Source: VAZQ01 sp963721005 (GTDB taxonomy: Bacteria > Pseudomonadota > Alphaproteobacteria > Rhizobiales > Xanthobacteraceae). From it: 64,000 nt of DNA. The stretch lies in NCBI GenBank assembly GCA_963721005.1, contig CAVRHR010000003.1, forward strand, positions 1,116,001 through 1,180,000, read 5' to 3'. This document shows positions 53,795 to 61,776 of this stretch, in pieces. The notes below the pieces were generated by a model. It ran no database searches. It had not been told where the DNA came from and worked only from the letters and a program-made list of their open reading frames with translations. How positions within the stretch are numbered: position 1 is the first letter of the stretch; each line of letters opens with the position of its first letter. Made by a program: the position numbers and the translations under genes.

Positions 53795-55564
53795 ATGGCC
53801 ATCAATCGTCGAGATTTGCTCGTCCGCGGCGGAACCGCGGCCGCATTGGGAGCCGGCGGCCTTGCTTCGGGCGGGCCCGCGCAGGCGCAGCAGCCGCCGA
53901 TTCAGTGGCAGCGCGAGGCGGACGTCGTCATCATCGGGTCGGGCGCCTCGGGGCTGCCCGCCGCCATCGTGGCCAAGGAGGCGGGCTCCTCGGTGATCGT
54001 GGTCGAGGCGCAGCCCCATGTGGGCGGCCATGCCCGGGTGAGCGGCGGCAACATGCCGCTCGGCGGCGGCACCAGCGTGCAGAAGCGCTACGGCATCAAG
54101 GACTCGCCCGACCTGGTGTTCGAGGATCTGACCGACTGGTCGGTGGTGCAACCCAACGGCTTTCCGGATTATCGCTACAACGACCGCGAGATCATCCGCG
54201 CCTTCGCCGACAATTGCACCGCCACCTTCGAGTTCCTGCGCGAGCACGGCGTGGTGTTCGTGGACAAGCCGCCGGACCGGCAGGGCGGCTCGTCGGTCGG
54301 CAACTCGGTGCTGCGCACCATGCATGCCGCCCCGGTGGACTGGCCGCTGATCCAGACCGGCGCACCGGCGACACCGAACCAGCGCATGACCATGTCGACC
54401 GGCAACGGGCTGATGCAGCCGCTCGATGCCGCCGCCCGCAAGGCCGGGGTCGAGTATCTGCTCGAGCACCGGATGACCGGCCTCTACCGGGAGACGCCGA
54501 CCTCGGGCCGCATCATCGGCATCGCGGTCGAGAGCAACGGTACCAAGCTCAACATCCGGGCCCGCAAGGCAGTCATCATCGCGACCGGCGGGTCGAGCGG
54601 CAACGTGAACTTCCGCCGCATGTTCGATCCGCGCCTGACCGAGGAATATTGCGGGCTCGCCGGCATGCCCTACTCCAACCAGGACGCCAGCGGCGAGATG
54701 GCGGCGATGGCGATCAATGCGTCGCTGTGGGGCCTGTTCAATTTCACCAGCGAGACCGGCTCGGGCCTCACCAAGCCCGGGCAGATCGGCTGCCAATACG
54801 GCTATGTGAACCTGCGCTGGATGCCGGGCAGCCCGATGTTCAGCAAGGCCCGCGCCAGCGGGCTGCGGGTCTCGGACTGGCAGAACGTCATCACGGTGAA
54901 CATGCTGGGCAAGCGCTTCTATGACGAGACCGGGCGGCAATACACCGCCAACAGCTACAAGGGCGTCGAGCCCTACGCCCATGGCAGCTACCTCAACGCC
55001 AAGAACGTGCGCTTCGAGCCCAACAACTGGATCAATGCGGCAATGGCGGGCATCAGCGACGGTCACAACGGCGGCGGCGCGATCTGGGCGATCTTCGATG
55101 CGGCCGCGGTCGAGCGCGAGAAGTGGGACCCCAAGCCGCCGAACGTCGACCCCGAGAACGGCTTCTTCTTCACCGCCGACACGGTGGCCGAGCTCGCCAA
55201 GAAGATCCAGATGAAGTACCAGCGCGTGCCGATGCCGCCGCAAAACCTGGAGGAGACAGTCGGGACCTACAACGGTTTCGTCGGCGGTGGCCGCGATTTC
55301 GACTTCGGCAAGCCGCGCCCGCTCTACACCATCGCCAAGCCGCCGTTCTATGCCGCCTGGGCGACGCCGGTCATCCACGACACCCGCGCCGGCTTGCGCA
55401 TCAACGGGCGCTGCCAGGTGGTGGACATGAACGGCGAGGTGATCCCAGGCCTCTATTGCGGCGGCGAATCGGCGGGCGGCTTCAGCATGCACGGCCTCGC
55501 GCGGTGCACGACGCAGGGCTTCATCGCCGGCCGCAATGCCCATGCGGAGACGGTGAAGGCGTGA
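53795..55564 (+). CDS. Tat-exported FAD-dependent oxidoreductase (fumarate reductase/ketosteroid dehydrogenase-like)
   Basis: The 589-residue protein has a twin-arginine signal (NRRDLLVRGGTAAALGAGGL), the FAD motif ADVVIIGSGASGLPAAIVAK (from about residue 42) and the C-terminal TIAKPPFYAAWATPVIHDTR, YCGGESAGGFSMHGLARCTT. The fold is that of flavocytochrome c fumarate reductase and 3-ketosteroid dehydrogenase. Unlike cytoplasmic relatives it is exported with bound FAD. Its electron partner could be the haem-c protein encoded at 55911-58056. Start ATG 53795 follows GAGGGAGGA. Confidence 0.9.
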   Translation: MAINRRDLLVRGGTAAALGAGGLASGGPAQAQQPPIQWQREADVVIIGSGASGLPAAIVAKEAGSSVIVVEAQPHVGGHARVSGGNMPLGGGTSVQKRYGIKDSPDLVFEDLTDWSVVQPNGFPDYRYNDREIIRAFADNCTATFEFLREHGVVFVDKPPDRQGGSSVGNSVLRTMHAAPVDWPLIQTGAPATPNQRMTMSTGNGLMQPLDAAARKAGVEYLLEHRMTGLYRETPTSGRIIGIAVESNGTKLNIRARKAVIIATGGSSGNVNFRRMFDPRLTEEYCGLAGMPYSNQDASGEMAAMAINASLWGLFNFTSETGSGLTKPGQIGCQYGYVNLRWMPGSPMFSKARASGLRVSDWQNVITVNMLGKRFYDETGRQYTANSYKGVEPYAHGSYLNAKNVRFEPNNWINAAMAGISDGHNGGGAIWAIFDAAAVEREKWDPKPPNVDPENGFFFTADTVAELAKKIQMKYQRVPMPPQNLEETVGTYNGFVGGGRDFDFGKPRPLYTIAKPPFYAAWATPVIHDTRAGLRINGRCQVVDMNGEVIPGLYCGGESAGGFSMHGLARCTTQGFIAGRNAHAETVKA

Positions 55565-55631
55565 GGAGGCTGCTGCCGCGTCCCGGCCGGGTTCGTCCCC
55601 AAGTAGGCGCCGGAGCATCCACACCTCTCTG

Positions 55632-55717
55632 GTCGTCCCGGCCGTAGCGCCGGGACCCATACGCCGCAGCCCGCTGATAGGGCACGGAGTATCGGTCTCT
55701 GCCTTCGCAGGGACGAC
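55632..55717. repeat. Palindromic repeat, right copy of an inverted pair
   Basis: Begins GTCGTCCCGGCCGTAGCGCC and ends CTTCGCAGGGACGAC; it is the reverse complement of 51350-51435 with scattered changes. It lies in the gene-free stretch 55565-55910, which otherwise holds only the terminator of the minus-strand gene. Confidence 0.82.
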
Positions 55718-55832
55718 GGCGCGGAGATGCGCTCGCCACATCGTGAGATGTGTGCATGCCCGCCCAGCGTCCGCGAGAACGCGCGGCCCGTTCGTTCGAA
55801 AAGCTGTGCCACGACCCAATCATCGCGAGACG

Positions 55833-55863
55833 AAAAAAGGCCCGCTTCCACCGGAAGCGGGCC
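55833..55863 (-). terminator. Rho-independent terminator of the haem-c/propeller gene
   Basis: On the minus strand a perfect 11-bp stem (GGCCCGCTTCC with its inverse, 55863-55853 and 55849-55839, 3-base loop) is followed directly by six T residues (55838-55833). It lies 48 bases past the stop codon at 55911, so it shows where that transcript ends and confirms the reading frame of the gene's C-terminal part. Confidence 0.85.
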
Positions 55864-55910
55864 CCGTTCATTTCATCCCATCGTCCGCAGCGTCAACCGC
55901 GGCCGTCCGC

Positions 55911-58056
55911 TCACTTGGCGAGCGGGTCGGGACGGACCTGGAAGTGCACCGCCATGGGCTTGTTGCCCTTGCCGCCCTCGGTCTGCCAGGGTGCGCGATC
56001 GCCGCTGCTCACCCACAGGCCTCTGCCCTTCCAGCCTGCGTTCGCATCGTCGATGCGGCCGTCGATACCCTTGGCGAAGAAGCCCATCGGGTACGGCAGG
56101 CGCAGCAGCACCATCTTGCCGTCCTTTAAGGCGACCACGCCATCCTCGAGGTTGGCGGTCGAGACCGGGGTGTCGTTGCCGAGCCCGAGCGTGTTCTTCT
56201 CATCGACCCAGGTGTAGTAGCTCGAACTCGGCGCTGTTGTCGCCGATGCCCTCGAAGCCCGGACCCGGATACTGATAGAAGCTCCAGCCCTCCGGGCATT
56301 GATCGCCGGTCGCCTTCGGTCCGTTGAGCGGGCCCTTGCACTTGCTGCGATCGAACGAGGCCAAATGGCCGCTTCCGAGCGACGACCAATAGACGCCCCT
56401 CGAATCGATATCGCCGCCGCGCGGTCCGTATCCGGGCATCGGAACGTTGTAGACCTCCGACACCGCGGTCTCGGGCGGGTTCGAGCCCGGAACGATGCGC
56501 ACGATCGCGCCCGGATTGCTGCGGATGGTTCCCCACACCGAGCCGTCCGCCTGGTTCACGCTGACGGCGTAGAACACCTGGCCCAAGCGGCGGTCCTTGC
56601 TCGGATCCGCCGGCTGGTTCGGCTCGGTGTACTCGCCGCGCTTGCCGTCGCCGCTGGTATCGACCACCATCGCGGTCCAGCCTTGCGACTTCGCCGCGTC
56701 GTGGGTCTCGTCCCACTTCTTGGTGTCGAGCCAGCCGACCACGCCGCCGCCGCCGCCGCTCGACGTCCACAACACGCCCTTGGAGTCGAAGTTGAGGTGG
56801 TGGGTGGTGAAGCAGGTGTCGACGAACTCGAACTTCTTGGTCTTCGGGTCATAGACGATCAGCATCCGCTGGCTCTGGTCGAGCGGGAAGAGCTTCGCGG
56901 ACGGGTGATCCGATCCCGCCTTGCAGAAGGCCGGCTCGTTCTTCTGGTCGCGGAACGCCGCCGTCATCCAGATGCGGCCCTTCTCGTCCATGGCCGCGTT
57001 GTGATTGTTGAAGTGCGCGGTCCAGATCTTTTCCTCGCCCCAGTAGGCGGAGGGCCCGAGCGGCTTCTCCATGGCGGCGTGGCCGGGTCCAAGCATCTCA
57101 TGCATGTCGGCGTCGCGAACCGGCGCCTTCTCCAGCGTGGCCGTGTTGGTCTTCAGGTCGAGCACGGGGAAATAATCCATGCTGTATTCCGGCTGGCCGT
57201 ACAGCGGGCCGCCGCCATTGACGGTCGGGTTGCGCTTGTCGGTCGAGATCAGGTCGTGCAGGTAGTGCTTCTCGTCCGACCAGTCCAAGGTCGTGACCAC
57301 GACATTGCGCTCGATGCCCTCGGGGCGCTTGGGCGTGGCATGCGGCAGCTCGCCCTTGGCGATCCGGTCGGTCCAATCCGCCAGGTAGCCGAGCGGCGCC
57401 GCCTGCAGCTGGCCGGCGATGATGTTGACCATGAGCTCGCCGGCCTGGCCGGACTGGATGCGCTGCATCCAGGCATCCTTGGACGAGGTGCCGAACGCGG
57501 CCGGGATGGTGCGGGTCGCGAGCGTGCCGAGCTGATGGCAGCCGACGCAGCCGTTGTTCTTCATCAGGTTGATGTACTCGGCCTGCTTGACCGGAATGCC
57601 CTTGGGGCCGAACTGGCTGGCGTCCGGCATCTTCAGCATCGAGTACCAGTAGATCGCCGGATAGTACTGGGCCGCCGCCGAGGCGTTCGGGGCCGGCACC
57701 GACGTCAGGTTGACGATCTTGCCGGGCTCGCTCTGGACCTTGGCCGAATCGACCAAGCCGTAGCCGCGCACCCAGATGCTGTATTTGCCCTTCGGAAGGT
57801 CGGGGACCAGGTAGCGGCCCTGATCGTCGGTGACGACGATCTTGGCATACCGGGTCGGCGTGTCCTTGGTCTCGGCGATCACCCAGACGCCGGCTTCCGG
57901 CCCGTTCGGGCCCGTGACCACGCCGCCCAGATCGGTCGCCCCGATGTTGACGCCGGGGGGCGCCTGCTGGGCGGAAAGCTGTGCCGGCGCGCCGGCGAGC
58001 GCAGCGACGAGCGCGACCAGCGCCACGCCGAAATAGAGTCTGCCTTTTATCCTCAT
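55911..58056 (-). pseudogene. Cytochrome c/beta-propeller (Vgb-like) protein with a frameshift near the C terminus
   Basis: From ATG 58056 (after GAGAGGA) the frame gives a signal peptide (FGVALVALVAALAGAPAQLS), a carboxypeptidase-regulatory-like beta-sandwich (GGVVTGPNGPEAGVWVIAET, about residues 44-120), a c-type haem site Cys170-Val-Gly-Cys-His174, then a virginiamycin B lyase-like propeller (NNHNAAMDEKGRIWMT, HHLNFDSKGVLWTSSGGG). At 56223 one extra base breaks the frame: after NSAEF the continuation SYYTWVDEKNTLGLGNDTPV is in the next frame and runs to 55911, for about 714 residues in all. As given, the protein ends prematurely after 618 residues. A periplasmic electron-transfer or lyase role is likely. 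Confidence 0.85.
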
Positions 58057-58353
58057 GGTCCACGTTCCTCTCTTACGGATTTCATTAGGCTCGTGCTTGA
58101 ATGCCTGGCTATGCCTTGCGCCAATGCTCTGGCCCGTACCGAAGCTCGAACCGATCGAGCCGGGCCACGCAAGGCGATCGACCTTTCAAGTAAACCGACG
58201 CTCCCGGCTAAACCCGGAAACGAAGCGGCACGATACCACACGGCGAGGCCCGTCCATAGTCCCTCGGGGCCCCCTGCCGGGTGCCTACGAAAGAGCGCCG
58301 CAGGCCCCGGAATCAGCGCGTCGGGCAGCCGGCACTGCCCCGGCACCCAGGCG

Positions 58354-60606
58354 TCAGAACCAGTTCGGCGTCTTGGCGGTCCAGGGGTTCCTGGGGAAGC
58401 GGCTGTGCAACAAATTATAGGCAGCCTCGGACGTCTCGGAATCCTTGTCGCCGTATTGGGTCGCCCGTACCACGTTGTGGAGCGCCTCCGGAACCCGGGG
58501 ATCGCCCGGATGCGCCTTGGCCCAGGGAATGACGATGGCGCCGAGCCAGGCCGGACCACCGGGCAGCTTGCCCAGGCGTTCGCTCTGCGTCCTGGCGATC
58601 TGCTTGTCCCGATCGGTGATGAACGGCGGCGCGATCAGCGGTACCGGGAGCGCGCAGTCGCCGCACAGACGGGGGATGTCATCGTCATCATGGTTGCTGA
58701 TCGGGGTGTCGTCCGCCGCCCACCAGCGCGGCCCGAAGAGGCCGATCACGTCGCGCTGGTACATGTAGCCGAGCCCGGATTCGGGATAGGGACGGGCGGC
58801 GGGCAGCTTGAGCACGATGAGCGCCGCCTCGACCTTTCTGGCCGCGGCGCTGGTGGCGTTGCGATAGGCTTTCCAATCCTCGGCATGCTGCGGAAAGAAC
58901 GGCGCGGCCGCTTCCGCCATCGTCTTGGCGGTGGCGGCATCGTCGAGCAGCACCGCGCGCGTCCACACCGCGAGCGCGAGGTCGCGCTTGATGTTGGGCG
59001 GCAGCCCGGGAGCCAGCACGACCTGCGCCATCATCGGCAGCGGCATGAAGGTCGCCATGCCGTAGGCGGCATCGGTGTCGAGATAGAGCGGATCCTTCTG
59101 GAACAGCTCGGTGCGCCAACCGACCACCTTCGCGATGTAGCTGTCCCATTTGGTCTGCGTCAATGGCAACGGCATCGCGCTGAGCCCGGTGCGCGGATCG
59201 TAGAGATACATCAGGAACTCGCCGCGCCGCACCGCGAACTTCGCGTATTCGCCGACATCGCGCGCCAGCATGAGCCGCTGATAGCGCATGAGATTGCCGA
59301 CGCCCGCCGGCAGCGCAGGCGCGGCGAGCGTGCGGTCGAGCTCGGCGCGGGCATCGTCCGTCTTGCCCTGCCCGATCAGGAGGCGCACTCGGTTCCAGGC
59401 CAGGGTGTAATAGGCGGGCGATACGGCATCGACCGCTTGCGACGCCGTCATGGCCGCCGCCGCATCCGGGTCGCCCGGCTCGAGAAACATCATCGCGGCC
59501 GCCAGCCAGGGCAGCGCGCGGGTGTCGCGCCAGCGCGCCAGCACATCCGCCTTCACCTCCGCATTCTGCCGCCCCTTGTCGCCGTTGAGCGCATCGATGT
59601 CATAAATCCAGGCGCCCACATCGGTATAGCGCTTGCCGCTCCGCTCCATATCCTCGAGGTCGTGCAGGTCGACCGCGAGCGTGGCCGGCAGCTCGGCTGC
59701 GAGCAGCGCTTGCGCCAGCTCCTGGGCGCGCTGTTGCGGCCGGGTCGCGAAGGCGAGCATCGAGGCGAGGTGCGGAGCGTCGGCGTGATAGGCCGCAAGC
59801 TCCGGATCGGCCGCGACAGCGGCTATGGCGGCATCAGCGGCGGCGATGCGCTCGGGCGTCCGCTCGACGATCGCCGCATGGACGGCGGCGCGTGCCGTGA
59901 GATAGCGCGCGAGCGTGCGCCACGGGGAGGCGGCATCCTGCCCGATGACGGCATAGAGCTCCGCCGCGCGGGTGTAGTCGAAGCGGTAGAAATAGGCGGT
60001 GGCGATCTGATAGGCGCGATCGGCCCGGAGCCAAGGCGCCGCATTCGGGGAATCGGCGGGCAACGGAGAGTCCGTCGCGCAATTGGCGAGCACCGCGTCC
60101 TCGCCCACCGTCCAGTCGCGCACCGCCGGATCGCTCGCGCCGTGCTCGCCGATACGCTGGATCAGCGTCGCGGCGGCATTGCGGTACGCATTGGGAAAGC
60201 AGGAGACGTCGAACGCGCTGATCGCAGGCTGCCGTTCGCGCGCGGCCGTATTCTTTGCGGCCGGCGGCGGCCCGAGCACGCGCTTGCGCGCATCGCTCCA
60301 GGTCGATTCCGAGTCGTCGATCCGGCGCGTCGCGTCGCAGCATGGCGCCATGAGCTGCTGCGCCTGCGCATCGGTAAAGCTGCCGCCCGACATCTGGCGG
60401 TAGGCGGCATAGAGCCGGTTGTCGTCGAAGGTCGGACGCAGGATGCCGAGGCGGCCGTGGAAGTAGGCGAGATTGCTCTCGGGATCCATGCCGGAGCGGC
60501 TGAAGAACCGGATCTCCTGGATGAACTCGCCGGTCGCCCAGGCGGCGGCCGGGGAAACGCACAGCAGGAGCGCCAGCGTCAATCGGGCGGCTGATCGTGT
60601 GACCAT
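58354..60606 (-). CDS. Large exported protein of unknown function, helical-repeat type
   Basis: Starting at ATG 60606, the 750-residue product has a signal peptide (LTLALLLCVSPAAAWATGEF) and a long alanine-rich, alpha-helical body with TPR-like spacing (YQIATAYFYRFDYTRAAELY, GQGKTDDARAELDRTLAAPA). The C-terminal 130 residues contain RLCGDCALPVPLIAPPFITD, with two cysteines, and end HSRFPRNPWTAKTPNWF. I do not recognise a catalytic domain. Its first 28 bases overlap the end of the DUF3142 gene, so the two are translationally coupled. Much longer frames on both strands here are shadows. Confidence 0.82.
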   Translation of the reverse strand: MVTRSAARLTLALLLCVSPAAAWATGEFIQEIRFFSRSGMDPESNLAYFHGRLGILRPTFDDNRLYAAYRQMSGGSFTDAQAQQLMAPCCDATRRIDDSESTWSDARKRVLGPPPAAKNTAARERQPAISAFDVSCFPNAYRNAAATLIQRIGEHGASDPAVRDWTVGEDAVLANCATDSPLPADSPNAAPWLRADRAYQIATAYFYRFDYTRAAELYAVIGQDAASPWRTLARYLTARAAVHAAIVERTPERIAAADAAIAAVAADPELAAYHADAPHLASMLAFATRPQQRAQELAQALLAAELPATLAVDLHDLEDMERSGKRYTDVGAWIYDIDALNGDKGRQNAEVKADVLARWRDTRALPWLAAAMMFLEPGDPDAAAAMTASQAVDAVSPAYYTLAWNRVRLLIGQGKTDDARAELDRTLAAPALPAGVGNLMRYQRLMLARDVGEYAKFAVRRGEFLMYLYDPRTGLSAMPLPLTQTKWDSYIAKVVGWRTELFQKDPLYLDTDAAYGMATFMPLPMMAQVVLAPGLPPNIKRDLALAVWTRAVLLDDAATAKTMAEAAAPFFPQHAEDWKAYRNATSAAARKVEAALIVLKLPAARPYPESGLGYMYQRDVIGLFGPRWWAADDTPISNHDDDDIPRLCGDCALPVPLIAPPFITDRDKQIARTQSERLGKLPGGPAWLGAIVIPWAKAHPGDPRVPEALHNVVRATQYGDKDSETSEAAYNLLHSRFPRNPWTAKTPNWF

Positions 60607-61412
60607 TGGGATATCCTCGCGCGTACCATCTGATAGGCCTCGGGGGTCCAGCGTCGCGGGCTGAAGGCATAGACGCGCCGGCCGCCCGGCAGCGTGGCGG
60701 GCAGCTCGTCGGTCGCGACGCCGAAACTGGAGCGGCATTGCGCGCCGCGGAAGTCGCCGCCGCCGGCGAGATGCGCCCGCAGCCGGCGGCCGTCGTAGCC
60801 CATGCGGAACAGCATCGGCACGATCTCGTCGGCATCGAGCCGCCCGGTCCAGCTCTCGTTGAAGCACCAGGAGGCGAGCGCGGTGACCGAGACGGCGGCG
60901 CCCGGCAGGCGCGAGCGCAGCGCCGCGATCGCACCGATCAGGAATGCGCGCTGCGATGCCGGAGCCTCGTAATCCACCTGCAGGACGTGATGGGGAACCT
61001 CTTCGGCGACGACGGCAATCGCCTCGACAAAGCGGCCCAACTGCGCGCTGCTTTGCACCGGCGCCACGCCGTGATCGGTCTCCACATGCACGACCGCGAC
61101 GCGGCGCACGCCCGGCGGCAGGGTCAGCGGGTTGTGACGCGCCGTGAGGACGACGTCCTCGCCGCGCAGCGTCAGGGTGGCGGCGAGATAAGCCACGCCG
61201 GTGTCGGCGGGGTCGATAAAGCGCAAGTCGTCGTCGCGGTCCCACGCCCACAGCATGAGTTGCGGCAGATCGAGCCCGACACCGGCTCGGGCGGAGGTCA
61301 TGCGGTCGCCGGCTAGACCAAGTGACAGCAGCAACAGCGCGGCTCCGCTTGCAACCGCAAGGGTTCGTCTTCCCCCCGGATTCGAAACCGACGTTGTCGA
61401 ATGAGTTGGCAT
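60579..61412 (-). CDS. DUF3142 domain protein
   Basis: The 277-residue protein starts at ATG 61412 with a membrane or signal segment (TLAVASGAALLLLSLGLAGD). The domain opens LPQLMLWAWDRDDDLRFIDP and continues VVLTARHNPLTLPPGVRRVA, HVLQVDYEAPASQRAFLIGA and AVSVTALASWCFNESWTGRL, as in DUF3142, a TIM-barrel-like family that may bind or cleave polysaccharide; activity is not known to me. It overlaps the 750-residue protein gene, its probable partner. Its start lies two bases after the stop of the vapC remnant. Confidence 0.83.
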   Translation of the reverse strand: MPTHSTTSVSNPGGRRTLAVASGAALLLLSLGLAGDRMTSARAGVGLDLPQLMLWAWDRDDDLRFIDPADTGVAYLAATLTLRGEDVVLTARHNPLTLPPGVRRVAVVHVETDHGVAPVQSSAQLGRFVEAIAVVAEEVPHHVLQVDYEAPASQRAFLIGAIAALRSRLPGAAVSVTALASWCFNESWTGRLDADEIVPMLFRMGYDGRRLRAHLAGGGDFRGAQCRSSFGVATDELPATLPGGRRVYAFSPRRWTPEAYQMVRARISQWSHDQPPD

Positions 61413-61414
61413 CG

Positions 61415-61495
61415 TCAGACCCAGCTCTCGGCTCTGAGCCCCGGCATGCGAGCAAATTGGCGCAGATTGTTGGTGACGACGATGCACGGGAGCAT
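61415..61495 (-). pseudogene. Remnant of a VapC toxin gene (internal deletion)
   Basis: ATG 61495 overlaps the VapB stop codon in the usual TGATG fashion, then only 26 codons follow: the start Met-Leu is joined directly to CIVVTNNLRQFARMPGLRAE and SWV. The TNN-x-x-x-FxRxPGLR-x-E-x-W end is that of type II VapC PIN-domain toxins, which are about 130 residues. So about 100 codons, with all catalytic acids except perhaps none, are gone, while both ends of the gene remain. The toxin cannot be active. Confidence 0.75.
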
Positions 61496-61728
61496 CAAAG
61501 CGGTTCGCGCTCCCCGACGGCCGGCAGCGCCACATCGACCATGAAATCGTCGGTCGCGCGCGGACCGTTCAGAAACAAATCGTCCCAACGTTTGCCTTGC
61601 GGCACAATCACGAGACTGCAGCCGATCTTAACGATATCGACATGATGCACGCCTTTTGGAAAGGCGACGGCCTTGGGCAGCCTCACCGCTTGGCCGCGAT
61701 TGACAGTGATCACCGTGGACCTTGTCAT
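61495..61728 (-). CDS. vapB: VapB-type (AbrB fold) antitoxin, orphan
   Basis: The 77-residue protein has the swapped-hairpin AbrB start STVITVNRGQAVRLPKAVAF and a C-terminal tail (GKRWDDLFLNGPRATDDFMV) that normally wraps around the VapC toxin. The full length is kept although the toxin gene downstream is reduced to a remnant. It may persist as a DNA-binding repressor, as an antidote to a VapC elsewhere, or by chance. It lies 48 bases downstream of the M28-like peptidase gene and ahead of DUF3142 on the same strand. Confidence 0.85.
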   Translation of the reverse strand: MTRSTVITVNRGQAVRLPKAVAFPKGVHHVDIVKIGCSLVIVPQGKRWDDLFLNGPRATDDFMVDVALPAVGEREPL

Positions 61729-61776
61729 GGCACCCTTTCCTCGGACAGATTGTGACGAACCGATGGGCCGGCCACC

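Noticed and set aside
56299..60594. A 1431-codon open frame on the plus strand
   Set aside because: It is antisense to the haem-c/propeller and 750-residue genes, is low-complexity rich in Arg, Gly and His, and has no domain. It arises from GC-rich codon bias.
58354..61455. Extending the 750-residue protein to a 1033-residue start at 61455
   Set aside because: The extra part overlaps DUF3142 in another frame and lacks homology, whereas ATG 60606 is followed at once by a signal peptide.
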